A stretch of DNA of 12,057 bases from Lachnoclostridium sp. UBA1434 (GTDB taxonomy: Bacteria > Bacillota > Clostridia > Lachnospirales > Lachnospiraceae): assembly GCA_002329645.1 (NCBI GenBank), contig DCTS01000080.1:19356-31412 (forward strand), given 5' to 3'. The position numbers were made by a program, and so were the translations under genes. Positions 7,163 to 12,057 of the stretch are shown piece after piece (the stretch's first letter is position 1; each line of letters begins with the position of its first letter). Below the pieces are notes generated by a model. It did not search any database. It had not been told where the DNA came from and worked only from the letters and a program-made list of their open reading frames with translations.

Positions 7163-8538
7163 GCCTTTTCTCCTTTTATCATTCGTTTGGAAAATCTTAT
7201 TTTATCAAGCAGATAATTAACTATGCTCATTAGGGATAAGCCGATCAAAACATATAAGCTCATGGATGCAAACAGGGATATGAGCAGGATCGGCAGCTGG
7301 TAACGGGAAATATCAATGGGTGATCTGCCGCTTAGCAAAATAAAGCTGTTGCCCACCAGCAGCGTAAGCATATTAAGAAAGCCGCTGCGTATGACCTTTA
7401 GCCCTGTTCTGTATATAAAATAAGGAGATATAAGAGCAAATGCCAGGTTAATCCATGTATATATAAAATTGCTGCTTGCCAGAGTGAGCATCGACATAAT
7501 TAAAATAATGACCATGCAGAGGACATTCATAGGCATATTATCTGTCTCGATAAATTTCCTGGGCGGCTTCTTAGGTGTCAGCTTCAGCACTGAATTATTC
7601 ATATCGTCAAGGGCATGGATGCAGTTTAAATACTTAAGCTTTCCCTTGCCGCTTAAGACCTTAAAGGCTTCAATGGAAATCTCGCTTGATATATGGTACA
7701 TAATTATTCCGATTGAAAGGGATATACCGGATACATGGTTGTATTCGTCGCTTTCCTCAAAAAAGTCGGTATAACCCGCCGAGATACCCGGAATAAAGGT
7801 GGGCCCGATCAAAGGATTGGAGCTTACCGTAATACCTGCAATATACTTAAGCCCGTGCCGGCGGCACACATTGTCAAGCCACAGCGGGAACCTTGCCGGA
7901 GAGTCCACGGACTTGATTATCAAATCATAAGGCCTTTGTATTACTACCCTTTCAAGCTCCTCCTCACTCCAGATCCTGGCTTCCACCGTATCTATGTCCA
8001 CGTCGGGGTTTATCTTAAGCAGCTTTTCCTTAAGGGCTTCCACCTTGGGCCGTCCTGCATCCTCCAAATCATATAAAAGCTGCCTGTTCAGATTGCTTAC
8101 CTCAACAACATCAAAATCCAGCAGTGTAAGATGACCGACTCCCATGACAGCAAGGTTCCACGCCACATGGCTTCCGATCCCTCCGCAGCCAAGTATAAGG
8201 ACATGCCTGCTCCTTAAGGCATCGTGAACATTTCCCATTTTATTAAAGAAATAATATGCCTTTGACCGGGAATATATGCTGTCCGTATCTATATCCCTGT
8301 CAGTCAATATATTGCTCTTCTTAAATCCGGCTACCATATCATTGCCAAAAACGTCGGAAAGCTTGTCCTCAGGCATGGCTCTTCCTGCAGCAAGCTCGTC
8401 AAGCACATTTGCCTGATCCTCATTCAGGGTTATGAATTCACTTTCCTCCATAGACATGAAGCCGCTGTTGCCGAACAGGTACCGGTTGCCCCTCTTAACT
8501 ACAGGAACATATTGGTTTAAGCGGAGCTTATCCTCCAT
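7159..8538 (-). CDS. E1/ThiF-like adenylating enzyme with N-terminal RRE-like domain and C-terminal membrane tail
   Basis: A 459-residue protein in three parts. Residues 1-85 look like a small winged-helix, leader-binding (RRE-like) domain, as in the peptide clamp of MccB and the N-termini of TOMM cyclodehydratase partners. Residues 110-310 are an E1/ThiF Rossmann domain with GCGGIG (117-122), LLDFDVVEVSNLNRQ (139-153, including the R152 finger), K165 and the SVDSP aspartate D212. These mark ATP binding and adenylation. The paired CxxC zinc motifs common in E1 enzymes are absent. From about 338 to 445 come roughly four TM helices, an unusual tail that would hold the enzyme at the membrane. 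GAGGTGATTTC precedes ATG 8538, four bases after the M50 stop. It may adenylate the peptide C-terminus or act as partner of the separate YcaO; which one is open. Confidence 0.88.
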   Translation of the reverse strand: MEDKLRLNQYVPVVKRGNRYLFGNSGFMSMEESEFITLNEDQANVLDELAAGRAMPEDKLSDVFGNDMVAGFKKSNILTDRDIDTDSIYSRSKAYYFFNKMGNVHDALRSRHVLILGCGGIGSHVAWNLAVMGVGHLTLLDFDVVEVSNLNRQLLYDLEDAGRPKVEALKEKLLKINPDVDIDTVEARIWSEEELERVVIQRPYDLIIKSVDSPARFPLWLDNVCRRHGLKYIAGITVSSNPLIGPTFIPGISAGYTDFFEESDEYNHVSGISLSIGIIMYHISSEISIEAFKVLSGKGKLKYLNCIHALDDMNNSVLKLTPKKPPRKFIETDNMPMNVLCMVIILIMSMLTLASSNFIYTWINLAFALISPYFIYRTGLKVIRSGFLNMLTLLVGNSFILLSGRSPIDISRYQLPILLISLFASMSLYVLIGLSLMSIVNYLLDKIRFSKRMIKGEKA

Positions 8539-8542
8539 GAAA

Positions 8543-9607
8543 TCACCTCGTAAAGAAATTATAAATACCTAAAACCAATGCGGTTATGATTATCAGTACA
8601 TATATGCCGGACAGCACCGTGTAATATATGTAAACAGAATTGTCCAGAGCGCTCCTGCTGCCAATGTCCAGATACCGGCCTTTGTACCTTCTTCCCCTGC
8701 CGGCTCTTCCCAGGGAGGACAGCGCTCTTTTTAAGGAGGCTGTCATATATGTAAAAGCGCTCCTTCTTAAGTTTTTGACCTCCATTAGCTCCTCAAGAAT
8801 AAAATATCCGTCCAGCTTTATAAAAAACACCATATTCATGATGATAATCGATAGATTGGAAACAGCGCACCACAGGAGGAATTCATACATCCCTGCAGGC
8901 ACAACCTCTAAAAGCAAAAGGCATATGCCGCTTAACATGAAGTTGGTAAAGCTCCCGGCCATAAGAACAATAAGCCGTCTCCCCCTGCTCTTTAAAAAGG
9001 TTATTCCGCTTAAATTGGTATATGCGCATGGCATGAACCAGTAAAGCATGACCCCGATCTCAGGAACATTTACTCCGTTGCATCTTGCAACAACGGCATG
9101 CCCCAGCTCATGCAATAACAGCATGAACAACATGAACGGAATCAGGATGAATGCCCGGGGAGTCATCAGATTGTTGGCAAGGATAACTGCAACTATATTT
9201 ATATTTCTTGCAGCAATATGGCACCCAAGTATGAATAAGGGCAGGGACAAATAGATAATGATAATATTTACAATACGCCAGGCTATGTTATGCGAATTAA
9301 TCAGACGATTGCCGTTAACAAGCCCCTTGCGCAGCTTGATGATATTAAGCTTGCTCTTTGGCTCCTTCCCGCGAATAAACCCGATCCTTTCAAATTGATC
9401 AATTAGTAGTGTAAGCTGCTGCTCATTAAGGCCCCTTGAATATGCAGCAAGCTCCGATAGTGATTTGGTACCGTCAAGACTTCGCAGGATATCGTATTCC
9501 ATATCGCCCAGCAAATATGTTTTTCCGGTTTTTTTATTAAAAACGGAGACTTTTTTATTGACTTCGCTGTATGCCTCAACATATGGGCTTATACAAGGGT
9601 AAGACAT
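8543..9607 (-). CDS. Membrane M50-family zinc metalloprotease with PqqD/RRE-like N-terminal domain
   Basis: A 354-residue protein. Residues 15-80 resemble a PqqD/RRE domain (YLLGDMEYDILRSLDG, then TKSLSELA and a closing IGFI). A polytopic membrane domain follows with the zinc motif HELGH (166-170), the AYTNLSGITFLKSRGRR stretch (195-211) typical of RiPP-associated M50 proteins, and LDGY (265-268), the counterpart of the second metal-ligand motif. Further TM segments lie near 112-130, 152-165, 212-232, 240-262 and 330-350. Such proteins act as intramembrane or membrane-proximal proteases. Here it probably removes the leader or cuts within the hydrophobic peptide. GAGGAGG lies eight bases before ATG 9607. 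It is the first large gene after the precursor genes, separated from them by a strong hairpin. Confidence 0.9.
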   Translation of the reverse strand: MSYPCISPYVEAYSEVNKKVSVFNKKTGKTYLLGDMEYDILRSLDGTKSLSELAAYSRGLNEQQLTLLIDQFERIGFIRGKEPKSKLNIIKLRKGLVNGNRLINSHNIAWRIVNIIIIYLSLPLFILGCHIAARNINIVAVILANNLMTPRAFILIPFMLFMLLLHELGHAVVARCNGVNVPEIGVMLYWFMPCAYTNLSGITFLKSRGRRLIVLMAGSFTNFMLSGICLLLLEVVPAGMYEFLLWCAVSNLSIIIMNMVFFIKLDGYFILEELMEVKNLRRSAFTYMTASLKRALSSLGRAGRGRRYKGRYLDIGSRSALDNSVYIYYTVLSGIYVLIIITALVLGIYNFFTR

Positions 9608-9624
9608 ATAAATATCCTCCTCAA

Positions 9625-9680
9625 GACAAGCCCCCGGTAAATATGCGCGGTTAACCCGGATCTCTTTACCGGGGGTTGTC
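9625..9680 (-). promoter_or_regulatory. Strong intercistronic hairpin after the precursor genes
   Basis: CCCCCGGTAAA (9631-9641) pairs perfectly with TTTACCGGGGG (9665-9675). After one bulged base the stem continues for five pairs (9625-9629 with 9676-9680), giving about 16 bp. A smaller GGTTAACC palindrome sits in the loop. In the transcript it lies between the stop of the second precursor peptide and the M50 ribosome binding site. It lacks a U-run, so it is probably a leaky terminator or an mRNA-stabilising or processing element that keeps precursor mRNA more abundant than enzyme mRNA. Confidence 0.8.
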
Positions 9681-9715
9681 CAATTAATAAGTCACTTTAG
9701 TGCTTTACATCAGTA

Positions 9716-9847
9716 TCAGCACCCTCCGCAGAAGAATGATACCAATGCAAGTCCTATAGCTACTCCCTCAATGAAATCTCTTGCATTGCCCGGAGCATCA
9801 ACAGCTTCAATTTCTTCAATCTCGAAAAGATCAACCGTGTTATTCAT
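9716..9847 (-). CDS. Candidate RiPP precursor peptide 1 (43 residues, ends CGGC)
   Basis: An ORF of 43 codons from ATG 9845-9847 to TGA 9716-9718, with GGAGG eight bases before the start. Residues 1-20 are an acidic leader (LFEIEEIEAVDAPG, 7-20). Residues 21-43 are a hydrophobic core that starts NARDFIEGVAIG and ends SFFCGGC, so it carries one serine (S37) and two cysteines (C40, C43). The leader matches that of the peptide at 10063-10185 (FEIEE, hydrophobic-E, APG), and both cores share F25, G28, V29, G32 and C40 in register. Size, leader/core division, and position just upstream of an M50 protease, a ThiF-like protein, a radical SAM enzyme and YcaO make it a RiPP precursor. The hydrophobic core with glycines suggests a membrane-active product. 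Cleavage after APG is a guess. Confidence 0.85.
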   Translation of the reverse strand: MNNTVDLFEIEEIEAVDAPGNARDFIEGVAIGLALVSFFCGGC

Positions 9848-9902
9848 ACTTCATACCTCCAACTTATTAATTATAGTTATACCTAAACTACAGAAAAATT
9901 GA

Positions 9903-10055
9903 TTACATATGTTTTGCAAGAACCAAAGCAGTAATTTGAAGGAACAATCCAATAGACAGGCAAGCCCAACTGACATGTTTGGGAAATTGTCTTTTCAGCA
10001 GTCTGCGCGACAGCCTCGGCATTAAAGCAAGGATTGTTCCAAAACTTAATGCCAT
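9903..10055 (-). CDS. Doubtful 50-residue hydrophobic ORF between the two precursor genes
   Basis: In the gap between the precursors a 50-codon ORF runs from ATG 10053-10055 to TAA 9903-9905. It reads MALSFGTILALMPRLSRRLL, then a basic patch, then a second hydrophobic stretch (WACLSIGLFLQITALVLAK). It could be a small two-helix membrane protein, perhaps for immunity. However, no ribosome binding site precedes the start, and the frame stays open upstream through the precursor gene in another frame. It may be a decayed gene remnant or chance. A T-rich stretch with TATAAC and TATAAT-like hexamers (about 9864-9876) follows before the next precursor but has no good -35 element. Confidence 0.3.
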   Translation of the reverse strand: MALSFGTILALMPRLSRRLLKRQFPKHVSWACLSIGLFLQITALVLAKHM

Positions 10056-10062
10056 AAACTTA

Positions 10063-10185
10063 TTAGCAAAGAGCAATGCCAATGACAACGCCAACACCAA
10101 CGCCAATCCAGAAAGCTGCATCACCAGGTGCCTCAATGTTCTCAACTTCCTCAATCTCGAAATTTACAACGTCAAACTCCTTCAT
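10063..10185 (-). CDS. Candidate RiPP precursor peptide 2 (40 residues, ends in cysteine)
   Basis: An ORF of 40 codons from ATG 10183-10185 to TAA 10063-10065, preceded by AAAGGAGG at good spacing. Residues 1-21 form an acidic leader (NFEIEEVENIEAPG, 8-21). The core (22-40) starts DAAFWIGVGVGV and ends IGIALC: almost only small and aliphatic residues, with alternating glycines and one cysteine at the very C-terminus. It has no serine or threonine at all, so C40 is the only heteroatom side chain in the core that a YcaO could cyclise. Leader and core register match the peptide at 9716-9847. It is the first peptide gene after the promoter and the small wHTH-like gene. The precursor role is inferred from leader sharing and neighbours. 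Confidence 0.85.
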   Translation of the reverse strand: MKEFDVVNFEIEEVENIEAPGDAAFWIGVGVGVVIGIALC

Positions 10186-10270
10186 TGTGTTTCCTCCTTT
10201 CTAATATATTTTTTCCTGTAGTTTAAATATCAATGGAATACAGGGCCTATAACCATTGCCCCAGGTTTTA

Positions 10271-10537
10271 TTAATAAATACCGGGGCCCTTGTCAATATA
10301 GCACCGGCCGTCCGGTAATCTTATCAGCATTTTACGCCATATCATATTACGAAGTGCCTGGTTCTGCCTGACACCCACTTCCTCCGGCCTGACTGCGGTA
10401 TCCTCGCTTATTGCGCCTGCATTAATAAAGGCCTGCATGTACCTCCTTTGCTGTGCGGCTATAATTGGAATAAACATAAATTCATATGCACCTCTCTTCC
10501 ATCTAACTACATCTGCACCTGTTATTTTTCTGACCAA
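10271..10537 (-). CDS. Small wHTH-like hypothetical protein at the head of the operon
   Basis: An 88-codon frame from TTG 10537 to TAA at 10271-10273. The C-terminal part (about 38-82) has a helix-turn-helix plus wing pattern: INAGAISEDTAVRPEEVGV, an arginine-rich helix NQALRNMIWRKML, then a hairpin LPDGRCYID. Similar tails, as I recall, occur in small Clostridia proteins with an N-terminal TM segment; here residues 19-29 (FMFIPII) are only weakly hydrophobic. The start is uncertain. The TTG has no clear ribosome binding site but lies about 27 bases from the predicted transcription start. In-frame ATGs at 10477 (AGAGG 13 bases upstream) and 10438 (AGGAGG only three bases upstream) are alternatives. 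It could regulate the locus; function is unknown. Confidence 0.65.
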   Translation of the reverse strand: MVRKITGADVVRWKRGAYEFMFIPIIAAQQRRYMQAFINAGAISEDTAVRPEEVGVRQNQALRNMIWRKMLIRLPDGRCYIDKGPGIY

Positions 10538-10570
10538 ATTATGTATAATTACGCTGCGCTTCCAATTGCC

Positions 10571-10599
10571 ATTATATTCCTATTATTTTCACGTGTCAA
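10571..10599 (-). promoter_or_regulatory. Consensus sigma-A promoter for the peptide locus
   Basis: On the minus strand a perfect TTGACA (10594-10599) and a perfect TATAAT (10571-10576) are separated by 17 bases. The region just upstream (10600-10625) is A/T-rich with an A-tract, like an UP element. Transcription should start near 10564, about 27 bases before the TTG codon of the first ORF, and read into the precursor genes. Confidence 0.9.
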
Positions 10600-10625
10600 G
10601 TATGTTTTACAAAATTTATATTTTT

Positions 10626-10642
10626 TTTTACATATTGTAAAA
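10626..10642. promoter_or_regulatory. TTTTACA-N3-TGTAAAA dyad upstream of the promoter (candidate operator)
   Basis: A perfect dyad, TTTTACA TAT TGTAAAA, lies 26 bases upstream of the -35 box. A third half-site TTTTACA is at 10605-10611, between dyad and promoter. The arrangement would suit a dimeric regulator. AT-rich sequence makes chance dyads more likely, and the regulator is not known. Confidence 0.45.
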
Positions 10643-10755
10643 TAAATATATTATTGGGGTGATTTTCCATGTGAAATGTATGTGAATAATTATAATGAGA
10701 AGAATACGGAATTGATTCGAAGCATATAAGATTTACTCACAACATTCAGGCTGAT

Positions 10756-10942
10756 AATGAAGCAGAATATTGAAGCCAGATGATTAAGTAAAATGATTAA
10801 GCAATATGATGAAGTACAATGGTAAGGTAAGATGATGAAGTAAGAAGATGATATCAGATAATAAAAAGCTAGTTAATAAAACAAGATGATGATGCCGGAT
10901 TATATAATCAGATGATAATGCCTGTTTATGAAGCAAGATGAT
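10756..10942. repeat. Degenerate tandem repeat of about 13 nt
   Basis: From 10756 to 10852 there are about seven imperfect units of 12-16 bases, with approximate consensus KAAGYAARATGAT on the plus strand. The clearest are 10785-10797 (TAAGTAAAATGAT), 10798-10810 (TAAGCAATATGAT) and 10823-10836. Scattered relatives follow at 10879-10893 and 10930-10942 (GAAGCAAGATGAT). No frame reads through as a repeat protein on the plus strand because the units carry TAA and TGA codons. It looks like a decayed minisatellite. Confidence 0.65.
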
Positions 10943-10948
10943 TAGAAA

Positions 10949-11004
10949 TATGTTAGGAGCCATTAACAGCTGATACACCATGCCTGTTAATAGCTCCCAA
11001 CATA
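10949..11004 (-). terminator. Long stem-loop, probable terminator for minus-strand transcription entering from the right
   Basis: Bases 10949-10969 can pair with 10984-11004 over 21 positions around a 14-base loop. The plus strand has two A/C mismatches, but in minus-strand RNA both become G-U pairs, so the stem is continuous only in that orientation. The 3' side in minus-strand RNA is followed by UUUCUAAUC, a weak U-tract. It lies about 90 bases downstream of the 105-codon gene and would separate cysK and that gene from the peptide locus. Confidence 0.65.
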
Positions 11005-11049
11005 AATGCTTTATTATAAATAGCTGAGTATTTATTCCTTGCTAAACAT

Positions 11050-11085
11050 CCTGTGCGGACTAACCTTCCTGTGCGGATTAGCCTT
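11050..11085. repeat. 18-bp tandem duplication just after the 105-codon gene
   Basis: Two directly adjacent 18-bp units, CCTGTGCGGACTAACCTT (11050-11067) and CCTGTGCGGATTAGCCTT (11068-11085), differ at two positions. They lie four bases beyond the stop codon of the gene ending at 11090. An AGCAAGG word in minus sense occurs on both flanks of the pair. Confidence 0.85.
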
Positions 11086-11089
11086 GCTT

Positions 11090-11407
11090 TTATCTGCAAC
11101 GATATTTTGCCCCGTATTTTACAGGGGTCTTCTTCAGGATATCCAGGCTTTTTTGTACTCTCTCGTCCAATACTGAAATTGCGTATATTATATATCTGAG
11201 GGTCTTATGTATCTTCTGTAATTCACAGTAATCAATATCATCATTGGATTTCCTGTTTAAGATTTTAACCTCGTTCCTTAACAGATTAACCAGGCCCTCT
11301 TCAATTTTAAGGCTGTTGGCTATCCTTCTTTTTGCAATAACTCTCTCGTCAATAATCCTGCACAGCAATGTTTTCACCTCTAATATCCGCTTACTTATCA
11401 TTATCAT
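11090..11407 (-). CDS. Hypothetical 105-residue helical protein
   Basis: I do not recognise this family. The frame gives 105 residues from ATG 11407, rich in K, R, E, I and L and helical throughout, with coiled-coil-like stretches at about 20-52 and 64-95 (LKIEEGLVNLLRNEVKIL; LDERVQKSLDILKK). There is no signal peptide or TM segment. The ATG at 11407 has no ribosome binding site. A TTG at 11368 (residue 14) is preceded by TTAGAGGTG at good spacing and may be the true start, giving 92 residues. It lies 41 bp after cysK in the same direction, with only a weak 6-bp dyad (11426-11440) between. The even, charged composition suggests a real protein, but a chance ORF is possible. Confidence 0.55.
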   Translation of the reverse strand: MIMISKRILEVKTLLCRIIDERVIAKRRIANSLKIEEGLVNLLRNEVKILNRKSNDDIDYCELQKIHKTLRYIIYAISVLDERVQKSLDILKKTPVKYGAKYRCR

Positions 11408-11448
11408 GATATGTCACAGCGCATATAAGATGCTATCTTAAATAAGGC

Positions 11449-12057
11449 TTACTCTGAAAACAATGGCGTGGACAGGTAACGCTCACCGGTATCCGGAAGA
11501 ATTGCAACAATAACCTTACCTGCATTTTCAGGACGTTTTGCGAGCTCAGTAGCTGCCCAGGCGGCGGCGCCGGAGGAAATTCCCACAAGGAGTCCTTCTG
11601 TCCTGGCTATCTCCCGTCCGGCTGTAAATGCGTCCTCGTTCTTTACACGTATAATCTCATCATATACTCCGGTATTCAAAACATCAGGAACAAAACCGGC
11701 CCCTATGCCCTGAATCTTATGGGGTCCCGGCTTGCCTCCCGACAATACGGGGGAGTCGTCAGGCTCAACCGCAACAATCTTTATATTCGGATTCTTTGAT
11801 TTCAGATACTCTCCTGTACCTGTGATCGTGCCGCCGGTTCCGATACCCGATACGAAAATATCTATCTTGCCGTCGGTATCCTCCCAGATCTCAGGTCCTG
11901 TCGTCTCTCTATGCACCCTGGGATTGGCAGGGTTCACAAATTGCCCCGGGATAAAGGAGTTCGGAATTTCTTCTGCAAGCTCCTTAGCCCTGGCTATGGC
12001 TCCGGACATACCCTTGGGTCCTTCGGTCAGGACAAGCTCTGCACCGTATGCCTTAAG
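11449..12057 (-). CDS. cysK: Cysteine synthase (O-acetylserine sulfhydrylase), C-terminal 202 residues; 5' part beyond right edge
   Basis: The frame is open to the window edge; the first visible residues are LKAYGAELVLTEGPKGMSGA, so the gene starts outside. It is the C-terminal two thirds of a fold-type II PLP enzyme that makes cysteine from O-acetylserine and sulfide in the cytosol. Visible signatures are the PLP-phosphate loop in FVSGIGTGGTITGTG, the VEPDDSPVLSGG segment and GPHKIQGIGAGFVP, LVGISSGAAAWAA (the serine that contacts the pyridine nitrogen), and the closing LPDTGERYLSTPLF. The N-terminal PLP lysine is outside the window. CysK rather than CysM is favoured by the PHKIQGIGAGFVP wording. 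It belongs to sulfur metabolism and is probably not part of the peptide locus. Confidence 0.95.
   Translation of the reverse strand, partial: LKAYGAELVLTEGPKGMSGAIARAKELAEEIPNSFIPGQFVNPANPRVHRETTGPEIWEDTDGKIDIFVSGIGTGGTITGTGEYLKSKNPNIKIVAVEPDDSPVLSGGKPGPHKIQGIGAGFVPDVLNTGVYDEIIRVKNEDAFTAGREIARTEGLLVGISSGAAAWAATELAKRPENAGKVIVAILPDTGERYLSTPLFSE

Larger units (their letters stand above)
10643..11089. other. Non-coding repeat-rich region between the peptide locus and the 105-codon gene
   Basis: About 450 bases with no credible gene on either strand. A 65-codon minus-strand frame at 10784-10981 is low in complexity (L, I, H, S) and arises from the repeat, so I do not call it. The stretch holds the degenerate 13-nt repeats, the long stem-loop at 10949-11004 and the 18-bp tandem repeat at 11050-11085, each listed separately. 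Confidence 0.7.

Noticed and set aside
9903..10154. 83-codon minus-strand frame overlapping precursor 2
   Set aside because: Its 5' half lies in another frame of the well-supported precursor gene and has no ribosome binding site. Only the 3' part (from 10055) is kept, as a doubtful ORF.
10756..10852. CRISPR array
   Set aside because: Units of about 13 bases follow one another directly without spacers and are imperfect, and no cas gene is present.
10784..10981. 65-codon minus-strand frame rich in L, I, H and S
   Set aside because: It is the reverse reading of the degenerate ATGAT-type repeat, low in complexity and without a ribosome binding site.

Overview
The window reads as a chromosomal segment of a low-to-moderate GC Gram-positive anaerobe of the Clostridia, possibly a Lachnospiraceae relative. 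The reasons are strong AGGAGG-type ribosome binding sites, a consensus sigma-A promoter, heavy use of ATA, AGG and AAG codons, and Firmicutes-like ABC-2 transporter genes. The genus cannot be fixed from the sequence alone. Apart from a fragment at the left edge, all genes lie on the minus strand.

Layout from left to right. Positions 2-43 (+) hold the last codons of what looks like a short-chain dehydrogenase, followed by an intrinsic terminator with a 13-bp stem (82-111). Converging on it is a YdhF-type aldo/keto reductase (134-1042, -). From 10.6 kb down to 1.16 kb, on the minus strand, lies one long biosynthetic locus. In transcription order it has: a near-perfect promoter with an upstream dyad; a small wHTH-like protein; two short precursor-like peptides (10063-10185 and 9716-9847) that are missing from a length-limited ORF search; a strong hairpin; an M50 zinc-metalloprotease with a PqqD-like N-terminus; an E1/ThiF-like adenylating enzyme with an N-terminal RRE-like domain and a C-terminal membrane tail; an ABC-2 ATPase and permease; a 43-residue single-TM protein (4897-5028, also too short for usual ORF cut-offs); a stand-alone PqqD-like protein; a cobalamin-binding radical SAM enzyme; and a long YcaO protein. 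To the right are a repeat-rich non-coding stretch, a 20-21 bp stem-loop, a small hypothetical helical protein, and the C-terminal part of cysteine synthase (cut by the window edge).

The central locus is best read as a RiPP (ribosomally made, post-translationally modified peptide) gene cluster. The two peptides share an acidic leader block (FEIEE...APG) followed by a hydrophobic, glycine-spaced core ending in cysteine. The three RRE/PqqD-like domains would recruit the leaders. YcaO would activate a backbone amide with ATP, the ThiF-like protein would adenylate a carboxylate or assist YcaO, the B12 radical SAM enzyme would methylate or rearrange an unactivated carbon, the M50 protease would mature the peptide at the membrane, and the ABC pair would export it or give immunity. 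No azoline dehydrogenase, LanB/C/M or TfuA gene is visible. This combination does not match any standard RiPP class I can name, so it is the main candidate for a new system. That the genes act together, and what product they make, are inferences from gene content and spacing.
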